A stretch of DNA of 64,000 nt from Rallus limicola (taxonomy: Eukaryota > Chordata > Aves > Gruiformes > Rallidae): the NCBI GenBank assembly GCA_022605955.1, contig JAKCOZ010000003.1, positions 60,760,179-60,824,178 of the forward strand. The letters run 5' to 3'. Made by a program: the position numbers and the translations under genes. This document shows, one piece after another, positions 1 to 13,321 of this stretch (its first letter is position 1; each line of letters opens with the position of its first letter). The notes under the pieces are model-generated. The model did not search any database. It worked only from the letters and a program-made list of their open reading frames with translations, and had not been told where the DNA came from.

Positions 1-3000
1 GGCCCCCCACAACCGCTCCTGCCTCTACAAGTGAGTGTGAGAAGAGCATCCTAAGCAGAGGGCATCCCCAGGGTGGGGAGTTTAGGGTGCCCCGTCCCTC
101 TGGCTTGCCTCCCCAGCCCTTGTTGACCGTGCTGAGGGGCAGGACCTGACACCGCTGTCCCGCAGGGTGTTTGTGCCCAGCTATACGTCGCGAGTGCTGG
201 TGGAGGTGCTGCGGTGCCGCGGTGCAGAGGGCTGCCCCCTCTGGCTGCGGGTGCGGGCCAAGGCACCCCCCTTGCACAACTCCACGGCGCTGGACTGCCG
301 GGAGCACTCTCCCTGCCAGCTGGCACTGGACCTGCCCTTCTGGCAGCACTGGTACTACGTGCTGGTGGAGAAACACCCTGGGGTGCCGGGAACTGTCTCC
401 TTCCAGGTCACAGTGCAGCTCACAGGTACATGGGGAGGTAGGGGTGAGGGGCACGGCCATCACTCTGCGTGAGTGATTGGTGTGTGTGGGGGTAAAGGAC
501 GCTGGCGGGATCTGGCCCCAGCTGGGTGCAGAGCAATGCTCAGCTTTGCTGGGAGGTGTTGGGGACGAGTGGCAAGTGGAGGTGGGCAAGAAGAAGAGGT
601 GGAAGCTAAGAACTGGGGGGGCTGGAGGGGCCGTGCAGTGCCCAGGCTGACAACTCTGCCCCGCAGACTGCTCCCGACCCAGCCTGGCCCGGCCACCCTT
701 CCTGCCCTCCAGTGCCTCCATGAACATGCCCCACTCCTTCGGCTCTGCGGGCGGGCTGGCGCTGGGGGACAGCCCTCCCCCTGCCAGTCCCAACGGCACC
801 AAGAACCCGGCCCCCGCTCCCGCCGCCTCGTCTGCCGGTGAGCGGTGCTGGCCGGTCCGCCCCACGCTGCGCAATGAGCTTGACACCTTCTCCGTCCACT
901 TCTACATCTTCTTCGGGCCCAACGTGTCGGTGCCGCCTGACCGCCCCGCTGTCTTTGTCATCAACCTCCTACCCGTGCTGGACAGTGGTGGGGTGCTCAA
1001 CTTGGAGCTGCGGCTCAACGTGGTGAGGTGGCCATGCTGTGCCTTGGATGGGGCAGGGGAGACTGGGGAGGGAGGCCGGGCAGGGAGGTGGGTGGTGTCA
1101 GGGCTGCAGCAGGGTGAGGGGCTGGCTTCGGGGTGCTCATGCATCATGGTTTGGGAGCTCTTGGATGATGGAGTACAGGTTAGGGTGCTCCAAGGGAAGG
1201 ATATTGGCTTGGATTTGGGGTGCTCTTGGGTGGTAGGCCGTGGTTAGGGCGCTGCTAGGTGTTGTGCTGTGATCCGGGTGCTGTCAGAGCAGGAGCCACC
1301 CCTGGCACTGGTTTAGGGCCATCTCCTCCTCTGCCATCAGAGCTCCCTGTGTGGTGAGAACGTGACGGTATTTGGCTGTCTGAACCATGAAGTCCCGCTG
1401 ACGTCTGGTGACAACACATCGGTCACCTGTGAGACAGGTAGGCTGGGCTGTGCCTGTCCATCCTGCCGTGGCCGTGGGGGCCGCAGCCCTTCATGAGCCC
1501 GGCGAGGGGCTGAGCGGGAGAGAGCAGAGACCGTGGGGACATCTGGCCCCAGAGCCTGGCACAGGGCACCCTGTCCCTGCTGTGCCCAGCAGAAGGGGCT
1601 ACCTGCTGCCCTGCTCACGTGGATCTCTCCCTGCCCACAGAGTCCCTGGCAGGCTTCCTGCTCTCCGTCAATGCCACAGCCAGCCTCAGCCGCCTGCGCA
1701 TCCCCTACCCGCAGACGGGCAGCTGGTACCTGAGCCTGCGCTCGCTCTGTGCCACAGAGCATGGGTAAGAGCCCCCGATGCATCCCCTCCCTGTCTGCCC
1801 AGAGGGGATGTCCCCACCCTGGGCAGCGTCTCTGTGTGCTGGGGGTCTGTGGGTGTGCCTGGTCCTTGCTGCGTGTCACCGCTCACGTGTGTGCACGTGG
1901 CTTCACGGGCTGCGTGTCACCGTGTGCCTGCGTGGGCACGGACGGCTCTATCTCGCGCCTGCCTGGCCATCTGTGGGTCCCCGCGGCTCTTCCCTCTGTC
2001 TCTCAGTTAGGAAGCGCCTGTCAGCTCGCGAACGCCTTGTGTCTGGTGGTGCCTGCCTGGCCCATCTGTACCGGTGCTGGGAGGGGACTGGGCTGTCACT
2101 GCACGGACGGGGCTTGGTTGTGCACATGAGGGGGCATCTCTGCTCCAGCCGCTGTGCCACCGCTCCGCACCTCCAGGGACCAGTCCTGCCGCTCTGCCCC
2201 CGTCCCTTGTGCCTGCCTGAGAGCCTGGGGAGGAGCGGGGCTGTTGTGTGCGTGTGCGGGTACACGCAGGAGCCCGTCTGGCTCTCGGTGCTGCGGGCAT
2301 GTTCAGCGCACCCGTGCGGACAGCACCGAGTGTTCGGTGCGTGCGTCGGGATGGCGCGTAGGGGTGCGGACAGCTCCGCGCTCGGGTTTGTGCGAGCAGA
2401 CCGAGCTGTGTGCGCCCGCCTGAGCCCACGCAGGGACAGCAGGCAGCCCCTCGGCGGAGACCCCCGCCTGCGCGCAGGCAGCGCCCTGCGTGCTGGGGTG
2501 CAGTCGGTGTGTGCTGCCGGGCTGTGGGCCTGCCTGTCCTGCTGTGTGCTGGAGCTGCCGAGGTGCTGGGTGTGCCCAGGGGGGTGTGCAGCGGCAGCAG
2601 GGAGGGGTGTGGGGGTGCCGGTGTGTGCGTGTTGCTGTGCCCGCGCTGACTCCGCTGCGCTTCTAGTTCGCGCGGTTGCGATTGCAGCCGGTCCTGCTGC
2701 GACATGGTCACACGCAGGCACCGCAGGGCACAGCGCTGGCACGGACAGGTCCCCGTGAAGTGGGAGCCAGCTGAGCACATTGCTAAAGGCCAAGTGGGTC
2801 TAAGCGTGGCCACGTTCCTCCTGCTCAGCCGGCGTGACGCGGGCAGTCGCAGTGCACAGCATCCTTGGGACCCAGCTCCCAGCTGCCACACACAGCACCA
2901 GAGCAGCTCCTTCCTGCACTCGCCTGGTCCCTGGGTCTCTTGGCACCTGCCAAGCCTGGGTGTGACAGGGGTCTTTGGTGGGGGCAGAAGCTGCCTGGAG

Positions 3001-4539
3001 GCACTCAGGGTGAGGGATGACCCCTTTCTTCTGCACCGCAGGTTCGAGCCCTGCTCCAACGTGACAGCAGAGGTGTACCTGCGCGCCTACCTCTCTCCCT
3101 GCATCAACGACTGCGGCATCTATGGTCAGTGCAAGCTGCTGCGCACCAACAACTACCTGTATGCTGCCTGCGAGTGCAAAGCTGGTGAGAGCTGCCCGGG
3201 GCACCCACAGTGCCCACTACACCCAGGGACCACCCCTGGCATCCCACTCCTCTCCCTGGGGTCTGTGCACCCCGTTAGTCCCTCTGTGCCAGCTCTCTGC
3301 AGGGTGCTGGACAAGGGGTTCCCTGCTCCCTCCCCAGCCCCTGTGAGTGCTGCAGGGTGATGGGAGCTCTCCTGGCCGCAGGCTGGAATGGCTGGGGCTG
3401 CACAGACAACGCCGAGGCTTTCTCCTATGGCTTCCAGCTCCTCTCCACGCTGCTGCTGTGCCTCAGTAACGTCATGTTTGTGCCTCCCGTGGCCATTGCT
3501 GTCCGCAGTCACTATCTCCTGGAAGCTGCTGTCTATATCTTCACCATGTTCTTCTCCACTGTGAGCATGGGGTGGGGGGGCAGCTGGGGGGGGGGGGGGG
3601 CAGGCGAGGGTCTGGGACCATACAAGGCGACTCTCACCCCCTTTTCTCCCAACCCCAGTTTTACCACGCCTGTGACCAGCCAGGCATCGTGGTTTTCTGC
3701 ATCATGGAATACGACGTGTTGCAGTTCTGTGACTTCCTGGGGTCCCTCATGTCTGTCTGGGTCACCGTTATTGCCATGGCTCGGCTCCAGCCTGTGGTCA
3801 AGCAGGCAAGTGTGGGACTATGTGGGGCAGGTGGGTAGGGCACCCATCCTGATGGGTACCCCGCTGCCTCACAGGTGCTGTACCTGCTGGGGGCCATGCT
3901 GCTCTCCATGGCTCTGCAGATGGACCGCCATGGGCTGTGGAACTTGCTGGGACCCAGCCTCTTCGCATTAGGGATCATGGCCATCGCCTGGGTAAGGAGA
4001 TGCTGTCTCTGTCCTCTCATGTCCCCATCCTGGCTGTGCTCAGCATCCCGCTCAGCCATCCAGCCTCTCCCCTCTCCTGCCTTCCCCATGAACTCCCTGT
4101 TCCCCACCCCCAGCTTCTGGGGGCTGCAGCGCCGTGGCACAGGGGCCAAGCCTGTGCCTGTCAGGGCTGCCTCTTCCAGCCCCCGCTTTCCCCATCGCAG
4201 ACCGCTCGCACCATCAGACGCCGGCACTGCTACCCCCCCACCTGGAAGCGCTGGGCCTTCTACCTGTGCCCAGGAGCCCTGATCGCGGCGGCCGCCGTGC
4301 TGCTCTACGCCTTCGTGGAGACGGAGGAGAACTACTTCTACATCCACAGCATCTGGCACCTGCTCATCGCCGGCAGCGTGGGCTTCCTGCTGCCCCCCCG
4401 CGCCAAGCCCCGCGGGCGCCTGGGGCCTCCCCTGCCCCGCCGCAAGGGCTGCGGGTACCAACTCTGCGTCAACGAACAGGAGGAGCTGGGGCTGGTCGAC
4501 CCGGCCGTGGCCTCCATCAACAGCATTTGTACCAGTTGA
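1..4539 (+). CDS. TMEM8B: TMEM8B (3' part): EGF-like seven-transmembrane protein
   Basis: Exons: 1-30 (partial), 166-425, 667-1022, 1341-1437, 1641-1764, 3042-3184, 3382-3560, 3659-3805, 3875-3991, 4201-4539. They join in one frame to 596 residues and a stop; the 5' end lies outside the window. The order is an N-glycosylated extracellular region, an EGF-like module near residues 309-347 ([21 protein letters not shown]), then about seven hydrophobic helices from residue 355. Diagnostic stretches shared with mammalian TMEM8B are [34 protein letters not shown] and CYPPTWKRW, and the end is NEQEELGL...SICTS. In the family TMEM8B (NGX6) is a plasma-membrane protein linked to cell adhesion, and its paralogue PGAP6 is a GPI-specific phospholipase A2. 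The PGAP6-like activity is not demonstrated here. The exon 3659-3805 donor is GC rather than GT. TMEM8A/PGAP6 is a less likely identity because the C-terminus matches TMEM8B. Confidence 0.95.
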
Positions 4540-5536
4540 TGCCGACGGCAGCCCGGACTCCAGCGGCACGGACAGCAGCCCCCCGGGCAGCCCCCTGCTC
4601 TCTCGGCAGGCTACCTGTCCCCAGGAATGCCAGGACTCCTCCAGGCGGGAGCGCAGCTGCCTGTGCCACCCTGTTCTTACAATTACAGCCTAGTTGAACT
4701 TGTCTCTGGGGGTTGCTGCAGCTCAGTCTGGTGCAGAGTTGGGGGTGGGGGCGCTCAAGGCTGAGCTGGGGCCCTGGTCCTCTCTTTGCCCAGCCACGAA
4801 GGTGCCCTGGGGATGTGGCTGGGTGCAGAGGAGGCAATGGACATGGTCTCTGACTCTCACTCGGGGGTCTATAGAAGATCTGCCATGCTGCAGTGGGCTG
4901 CTCAGGGGCTTATGCAGCTCCAGCATAGAGCAAGGTGGCAAGGGGGGGTGGAGGTGGCTAGGGGCTGCAGTGTTTTGGCTCACTGCAGGGCAGGCAGCAG
5001 AGCTGGAACGACTTTGCTGTGGCACTGCGCTTGCACAGGGCAGCTGAATGCTTGACCCACGGGAGTTGGGGTGTCTCCCCCTAATCTGGCAGTACCGTGG
5101 GGAGCCCGTAGCCCTGGGGGGACTGTCACCAGGGAATGGTGCTGGTGCAGCTTGCCATGGCGATATCTGGGAGTGCCCTGCGTGCATGAGCCACATCCCC
5201 AGGAGCCCACAGCCCATTGGTGTCACCCCCCTGCCCCCCTGTGTATGGCTCAGGACAGGGCATTCCCACCCAGGACATGTTTTCCCTCCCAGGTCCTGCA
5301 GATCAGAGCAGGCAAGGTGGACCAGAGAGGGGAAACCCCACTGCCCCAATCCCCTGGGCTCTTCCCAGCCTCACAGGGGTCTTCAGGGGTGAGTCCCCAG
5401 GCAAACTCCTGTACCCGCCAGCAGACCCCCTCTCTGTACCCTGGGGATAGAGCTGGGCACAGGGAGATTTACTGAATGCCTAACAGGATTAGCAGCTGCA
5501 GGCGGGCAGGCAGCTATGTAATAGGATTGCAATCTA

Positions 5537-5542
5537 ATTAAA
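5537..5542 (+). terminator. Possible ATTAAA polyadenylation signal for TMEM8B
   Basis: This is a variant poly(A) hexamer about 1 kb after the TMEM8B stop. No AATAAA was noticed between the stop and this point. It sits inside an AT-rich block that could equally be a homeodomain-binding element, so the call is weak. Confidence 0.2.
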
Positions 5543-7077
5543 CCTGCTGCCTGGGAGCTGGGCCCCAGCTTGCTGGGGCAGGGTGGGCATGGGGGGCTGC
5601 AAGGTGGCTGGAGGGGACAGCAGGGATGGGTGGGCAGAGTAGAAGGAGGGGTGAGCTGGGGAGGGCCACAGCAGCCGTGGTTGGGTTCAGGACTTCTCTA
5701 CCTCAGTCTCTGGGCCTTGCAGGGGACAGTGGTTGTGGGGGACTGTGGGGTGTGCTGGGCAGCCCGGGGTGGCTGGGCAGGAGCTGCTGTCACTGTGCAA
5801 GGCGGCTGGGAAACCTGCACCTCCTGCCCTCCTTCCCCTGAGAGCTCACTCGCCAGCACAGTCTCTGCCACACAAAATGCCCTGTCTGGTCCAGCCAGGC
5901 AGCTGATTAAGGATTAATTTTTTAATTAAAAACATTACTCACTACACCAAGTCCAATCACTTCCCCAGCAGCAGCCCCCAGGGAGTGAGAAGCTCAGCTT
6001 TAACTGTGAGAGCAGTGGCGTACTGGATGTGGTGCACACCGAGCATGGGGCTTGTGCCCCTGCAGTGTGTGTACCAGCCCCACGCGTGGCCCTGGACAAG
6101 TGCACCCTAAATTAATGCAGGTGGTGCAGCATCCTTATCCCTCTCTCACCCCCCCGGGCTCCAGTGCAAACCTGCTGCTTGCCAAGCTGTTGCAGACCCT
6201 ACAATAACAGAGCCTGGTGAGTGTGTGGTGGGATGTGTGCTCCCCTTGCAAGCCTGCCCCAGTTCAGACAGCATGGGTGGCATAGGAAGGTTTGGATCCC
6301 CAGGGGGTCCTGACAGAGGTGGGAGGGGGTTTTATCAGGTGGAGCTGCCCAGGGAAGCCCAGAGGAGCCACACACGGGCTCTGCTGGACTCAGCTTCTCC
6401 AGGCTCCGGCGGTGTCTCGGTGCTCCCCCTCGGTTTAATTAAACCTGCAGCTGCATTTTTCATCTCAAGGACAGGCTCAGCAGCCGACAGCGCTGCCAGG
6501 GAGGGAGCTCAGCCAAGCGGTGCTGGAGGGGATCCAGGCGCTCTTTGCCAGCCCAGCTTGTCCCCTGGGGCCCACAGGCTGCCCGCTGAGAGGTGGGAAT
6601 CCCCCTCACCCCCTCCTCATTTCACCCCCCATACCCCAGCAGGGCAGAAACCCAGCCCCCTGCCCAGGAGGCAGGCACAGCCTGGGGGCATCGGGGTGCC
6701 TCTCAGGACTGAGAGGTTTTCACTCGGTGCTCCTGGCATGGAAAGCCTCTCTGTCCTGTGGGACACCCAGCTCCAAGCCTGGCTGGGAGTGTGCTGGGAT
6801 ACCCCACGGGAGGCTCCACATCCCTGTAGCCACCTTCCCCTCATTGCAGGGTCAGGAGCACCAGACTGTTCACCCCTACGGGGTTGGGTGAGATTTGCAG
6901 TGCATTCCCCATGGTCTTCAGCCTCATCCCTGTGGGAATGTGCTTGGGGTAAAGGTTGGACTCTGCCTTTCTCCCCTTGCTCAGAGGGTTGGGGTCTCTG
7001 CAACTCCCACCCCCTCTAGTGTAAACAGCCATCCTAATGCTCCATCCCTGCTTCTGCCAGGCACAGCAACTGCATCA

Positions 7078-7132
7078 CCATGGCAACAGTGTCCCTATAA
7101 CAACCAGGTACATCTGACATCCCCATGGCAAC
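7078..7132 (+). promoter_or_regulatory. Pair of RFX-type half sites (CCATGGCAAC)
   Basis: CCATGGCAAC occurs at 7078-7087 and again at 7123-7132, both in the same orientation. The reverse complement GTTGCCATGG is the classical RFX X-box half site. Two exact copies 45 bp apart suggest a regulatory element. No nearby promoter is recognised, so the target is unknown. Confidence 0.35.
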
Positions 7133-10100
7133 CGACTCCCTGAACAGCCGGTGAAGAGCTAAGCTTCCTCAGTGCTGGGGTTGGGAGTGGGGGGCGGGGA
7201 GGGGGTTGGAGCCCCATCAGGCCAGGTTGCTGCAGGGACATGGGGACAGACACAATTGGGAGGGGTTTTGGCTGAGTGCTGGGGCACCACAAGCCCTTGT
7301 GGCCCCTGTCCTGCCAGAGATGCTGGAGGGGACACAGCTGATGCAGGAGAAGGGTGTGTCCCCAGGGACAGCATTGCCCCAGCTCAGCATCCCACTTCCC
7401 TGCCTTGTCCTACCTCTTGGGCCATCAGTGCCATTGAGTTAGCATTCCCTGCTCTGGCACATGCCCCCTGGAAACGTGTATCCCAAGGGCCAGGACTGTG
7501 CTTCATCCCACAACCTGCGCCCACCCCTCGCTCCCAGGGCAGGAGTGCTCTGCCTACTGCCCCCAGCCTGCCCTCCTGGCGGGGCTGCCGGGCCCTCCCA
7601 CCACTGCGGGCCCGTGTCTGCTGGGCTGGTCTGACCAGGCCGAAGCCTTGACGCAGTCTGTCGCTGCTGACTGCCGTCACACACCATGCAACTTTAATGT
7701 GTCAGGCCTGAATTATTGAGCCCTGCAGTGGCATGCGTGTGTGTGGGCAGGACCCATCCTGCTCTGCTCCCTGTCTGTGCACAGGGTGAGGTCCCAGCCT
7801 TTCGGGTCTGTCTGGGTGCAGGAGGGTGCCATGCTCCTTGCCAGCCCCGGGATCTGCAGGTTGCCACCACCTTGGTCACCTGGACATTGGTGGTCTCCAA
7901 GCGTGGCATTGTCTCTAAGCGTGGGTGCAGGGATGGGCGTGTAGGAAGGGATGTGCAACCCTGCTCTGTCCTCACCTCGGGATTTTCTCCCTGAAGCCTC
8001 ATGCAGCCCCGTGGCCAAGGGCAACAGATCCCCTATGGCTGCCCTGAGAGGTCCGTGTCCTGCTCTTGCTCACTTTGCTGGCAGGCCCCAGCAAGGCGAA
8101 GCCTTTCCACTCCAGCCAACGTAAATCATGCTGTGGGTGCAGCCAGAGCGTGCTCCCTGAACAGGCATGGCTGTCACCATACCACCCTGGGGATGATAAA
8201 AGGCTGGCAGACTGGCCTGGCTGCTCCCTTCATTTGCAGTTTGCCCGGTGCGCCCCACAACCACTCGATGATTTTCTCATCAAGCCGCAACTGCCCTCCC
8301 CACACAGACCCATCCATCACCCTCCCTTAGCACTGCTGCACAGACTGCAGGTGCTGGAACCACCAGCCCAGTCCCTGTCCCTGTCCACCCCTCAGCCTCA
8401 AACAGCCGAGGGGAGCAGCTCTGAGCATGCCAAGGGACCATGCTCCCCGGGGAGCAACCCATGAGAAGCCTGTTTGCTCAGCCCTCCTTCTTTCCTATCC
8501 CCTAGCTGCATGTCTCATCCTTCCCACTGTCATCCCCAGCCTTCATCCCGTGTCAGGAACCCCTCAAAGCTTCACCCCTAGCCTGCAGATTGCTGGTTGA
8601 GGGCCAGGTGGGAGCCAAGTACCTGCAAGAGGGAACTACAGCTACAGATGAAGCAAGCCCAGCCCCAGTGCATGCTCCTGCATTGCTCCTGCCATGGGGC
8701 ATTTCTCCAGATCCCTGCTCCAGGGTATGACTTTTCCATGGGTACCTGTTCTGTGAAAGTGGGACTGAGCTGAGCATGATGAAACCAGCCCAGATCAGAG
8801 ACAAGGGACTCGGAGATGGACTCAGTGCATCAGGAGCCAGCATTGCCCCAGCAGCATCCTGTGATGCAACACCTGGAAGTGTGAAGAAGAAGCAGGGTGC
8901 CAGGGCATGCCCTGTTTGCATGAGGCAAATGGGTGAGGGAGACATGGAGATGAGGGACAAATGTCTCGGCTGTACCCACAGTGATTGGAGAGTTGCGGGG
9001 GGTGCTGTGTCAAGGGACAAAATTGCTGCTGCCATGGTCGTGAGGCTGGAGGGGAGCGATGGTCAGGGAAAGGGAACACTGTGACATGGGGGACCAGGCA
9101 AATGTGGTAGTGATAAAATTCGTGGCCACTGGTAGCTGAGGTTTTTTTGAGATGCTGGTGAGGGGGATCCATGGGGGGTAGGCAGACTCAGGACCTTATC
9201 CCTGGCAGTTTAGAAGAGGGCTGATGAAGAGCTGCCCCGCTGAGCGGAAAAGCCACTCGAGCCATGCTCAGCTTCATCAAGGGAACTGCACGGAAACCAG
9301 GGAGCTCACTAAAATAAATTAACAGAGCAGCCAGGAGGGCAGAGTGCTTGCAGACAGCACGAGAATTGCTCAGGGAACCATGCTGGAGACTTCCAGTAAA
9401 TGAACGTGTCCCTTAATGAGATTTGCAGGGCCAGCGCAGCTGAGGAGCGGGCGAACGTGTGGGAAAGGGCATTCCTCAAGGAGGGGAGGCTGTCAAGATG
9501 AAGAGCACAGGAAAAGAGGATGAAATGGCATAGAAAAAAAAAAAAAAAGCAGCAGGGCAAAGCGACCCCCTGTAAAAGGCTTTGAGGAAAATGTTGGCGA
9601 CAGCATAGAACTGCAAATAACTCTGTAATGCCAACTTCGAGGTGCTGCTGTGGCAATGGCACTTTGGGGGTGTCCAGGGGCACCTTGGGGTGCTGTGACC
9701 TGGGCCAGAGCATCTCTTTGGGTGAGTCTTGGGGTAGGACCTCTGTGTCCTGCAAGCTTTTGCCCTCTGTTAGGACAAGAAGGCTGAGAGTTCAAAGCCC
9801 TGGAGCAGACATCCTGTGCCCCGGTATCAGGACAAGGGTGCTCTGAAGGAGCAGCCCCGGTGCCTCGCAGCCAGCGAGCAGGGGAAGGATCTCCTGTGGG
9901 CTGTGATTGCCAGAGCAAGGCCTGCGAGTACCCAGTACTGCTGCACTTGCTATGGAGCAGTGGGAAATTGAGGCAGTCATGCCTGTGAGAAACCAGCCTG
10001 GCACCCACAGGAGTCAGGCTGTTGCACCAAACACAACCCTGGATGAATTTATCCCAGAAAACAAGCCTGCAGAGACAAAGACAAAACCAATATAAAACTG

Positions 10101-12734
10101 TGTTAATGGAGGATGAAAAACATTTTCCACAGAATGCAAGGCCGCTGTTCCCTTTGTGGCTCTCAGATTAAAGCTTTCTCATAAAAACACATCCCCCCAC
10201 AAATACCATCACTAGGATTTCCCTTGAGAAAGCCAAGCGCTAGGCAGTCTGTCGGCAGGTGTGAGCCGTGCTCTCAGTGGGAGCAGCACTGGAGAACCCA
10301 CACTGAGTCTTCCCGCTGGGTCATGAGCGGTGCCTGCGCCAGGAGGGACATGACACCTTACTCTTGCTTGATATAGAGATGCTTCCCCACCTTCAGGGCT
10401 GAAACCCAGGGTAATGCATTTCAAGGAGGAGTATTTTGACCAAAATTAAACAGGCTTATAACAATCTGGGTGCTCCTGGTTCAGAAGGAGGGGAGGTGAA
10501 TCCTGGTGGGCCGCAGGCATCGCATCCTCCCATGGAGCTTTGCCCCACGGCTTGCCTGCAGTCAGCACATCTCCTGCCAGCAGCAGCTACAGATCCCAGA
10601 GGAGCCCATGAGGATTGTTGTTCTAATTAACTAATGAAGGCATCTCCTGTGGGGAGGATGGGTAATCTGAGCTGCAGACTTCCTCTCTGTTTGTGGGGGA
10701 CATTGTGAGTGACATCCAGCTCCTCTAGAGCATTCAGGCACCCCAAGGACTGGGGTGCAGGCCTTGCTGCGGGGAGGTGCCGAGTGCTCTCAGGCACTGG
10801 GCATCCCCCTGCACACTGTCTTTGTCTGAAATCCAACTTCAGAGCCTGGGTGTGCTCTAGTCCAGGGATGCCTTCAAAAACCCACCTGACCCTGTCTCCT
10901 GCCCAGTGGGTCTGAAAGGCAGCAGCTTGGCCGCTCTCATCCCTGAGTTTTCCCTTTGGTCTCATCCTCTCTGCTGCAATCTAGAGGGATTTTTGTTGGG
11001 TTGGATTTTTTTTTGTTTTGCTTTGCTTTTTTCCCAGGCAAATGACATGATAAAAATTAACATCTGATGAGGGTGAAGTCTGCACAGGAGCTCCCTGCGC
11101 CACAGCCAGGAGCAGTGCAAGGAGGATCCACTTCAAAGCGGGAAGCCGCTTCATTAGGAAAGGAACTAGGGCTTTTGACATTAAGATAAACATCCTGATA
11201 CACTTCAAAGCAGCTTCCTCTCCTTGTCCTTAGACACCCCCTCATGTTTCGCTCAGTTCTGGATTATGGAGTTATACTTCTGGCTAATCCATCCTGCCCT
11301 GTATCCCAGCTGGGTGGTTGGTTGAGTGCGGGGACATCCTGGAAGGTGCTTTGCAGTGCTTGAGACCTTCAGGGCACAAGCTCAAACCTAAATGCTCTGG
11401 CACTGCCTCCTGGTCCTCTTACACAGAGTTAAAGGCCGCTGCTTGAAGACCCTCCATTCTCTATTGAAAAACATCATGTTTCTAAAAGAAAAGGCCATAG
11501 AGGAGTTCCCAAGGGCCATTGAGGGTGCCTCTGTACCCCAGCCTGGGAGAAAAGCCCATGGCAAGCACACTGCACCCAGCCTACCCCATGGAAAACCTTT
11601 CCATCTGGAGCGTGTGGGGATGATTTGGCAAGGCTCAAGGGTGCGTGTGTGTGTTTGTCTGTTCCCAATGCCAACACCTAGTGCTTTCACCATGGCTGGG
11701 GACTTTAGCAGGGTGCCCAAACAGACCTGAGATGTGGGGTGGCTAGGGTTCGGGGCCCCCTTTGGGGCAGGGTAGGGAAGAGGACAGTCTGTTGCGGAGG
11801 GGAAACTGCAGGGCTGAGCAGCAGGAGCACCCAACCACAGCCCAAAGCTGCCCTCAGCACAGTCACTACTGGTGCTCTGCTACTGGTCATGCTATTGGTG
11901 CCTCTGCTTCGTGGGACAAAACCAGCAGGTAAAAACCCTTCAGTATTTAATTTCCTTCAGGCATTGTTTCCTCTAGAGCCTCCAGGCTCTGGACTGGGAC
12001 TGGCTGTGCAGGAAGGGGGGGATCAGGAGAGTGGCGCACACTTAACTTGTTCCAGAGTGGGATAAAAGTGGAGAAACAAACCCTTCGCTCCCCCAAGGAT
12101 CTGTTCCAGCTGCCCTCGGTGTTGCATGGCTTTTGGGGTGCAGGATAGCTGTGCCTTGACTCCCCTATATTGCTGGCTGTTTCCTGAGATGGGCCTGGAT
12201 GTCCTGGCTTCCCAGAGCAGGACTGGTATGGTCCCTGAATGACCAGACAGCGGCATGGAAACCCCGCTGAGATCCAGTGCTTTCACCTCCATTTCCAGTA
12301 GGAAGGCCCCAAAAGGAACTTGCTCTCCCCTCCCCAGGCTTGGCCTGTGCTCTCCTGGCTGTTGCTCCAGCCCTGCCTGTCTGTGTCTGGAGCAGGAGGG
12401 ATCTCATGGCTCACAAAATTTGTTTCAGACAGGCACCTCCAAGGTCAGGAAACAGCTCTGGTTGTCCCACACCCTACACCACCAGCGTCCTTTATCTGAC
12501 TGCACAGGTTCTCCTAGCTGAAGCCTTCTAGTGCCTCTCAGGGCCAGGGGAAAATGAGAGGGCGGCTGGCGTCCATCCCTCCCTCACAGCCCTTCTGGTA
12601 ACCCCCTGTGCTCAAGCTCGATACAGGAGTCACCCCAAACAGTGCAGCATGCAGTGCTTTTGGGGTGGGGCAGGGGAATGCAGCTCCTATGCCACAGCAT
12701 GGGTCACATTCTGTGACCAGCAGGTCAAGGGAGG

Positions 12735-13240
12735 GGATTCTGCCCCTCTACACCACTCTGTGGGACCCCACCTGAGTACTGCATCCGGCTCATGGACCTG
12801 TTGGAGCAGGTCCAGAGGAGGACATGGAGATGATCAGAGGGCTGGAGCACCTCTGCTATGAAGACAGGCTGAAGGAGTTGGGCTTGTTTGTCCTGGAGAG
12901 GAGAAGGCTCCAGGGAGACCATACAGCAGCCTTCCAGTACATGAGTGGGCTACAGGAAAGCTGGGGAGGGCCTGGTTGCCAGGGATCACAGTGATAAAAT
13001 GAGGAGTAATGGGTTTAAATTGATGGAGGGGAAACTTAGAGACTAGGCATAGAATTCTTCCCTGTGAGGGCAGTGAGGCCCTGGCACAGGCTGCCCAGGG
13101 AAGCTGTGGCTACCCCTGGAACCCTGGCAAGACTCAAGGCCAGGCTGGATGGGGCTTTGGGCAACCTGATCTGGTGGCAGGTGTCCCTGTGCATGGCAGG
13201 GGTTGGGACTGGATAGGCACTGAGGTCCCTTCCAGCCCAA
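12735..13240 (+). mobile_element. CR1 LINE 3' fragment (plus strand)
   Basis: A degraded CR1 non-LTR retrotransposon tail. The remnant of the ORF2 end near 12765-12900 (dense GAGG/GGAG text with CTGAAGGAGTTGGGCTTGTTT) is followed by the 3' UTR phrases AGGCTGCCCAGGGAAGCTGTGG and GGTCCCTTCCAGCCCA. The piece is 5'-truncated and carries no intact ORF. The wording differs from the other CR1 pieces in the window, so it probably belongs to another subfamily. Confidence 0.75.
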
Positions 13241-13321
13241 AGCAGGCTGTGGTTCCCCTGTCTCTGTCAGGACACCCCACACCTGCCCAGCAGCCTGCAC
13301 TACACACCCCTGCCCTGGAAG

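Larger units (their letters stand above)
4540..12734. other. Gene-free interval downstream of TMEM8B
   Basis: No reading frame here has coding-like composition with matching splice sites. The interval holds G-rich simple sequence and a few AT-rich islands amid GC-rich DNA: about 5480-5550, 5895-5945, 6430-6460, 8120-8290 and 10610-10640. Several of these contain TAATTA cores. The islands look like candidate conserved non-coding elements, but conservation cannot be seen from one sequence. Confidence 0.6.

Noticed and set aside
1948..2793. Long minus-strand reading frame (281 codons) and overlapping plus-strand frames
   Set aside because: They lie within the GC-rich 1.3 kb TMEM8B intron, overlap in several frames at once, and show low-complexity Arg/Ala/Pro/Cys composition without splice or start signals.
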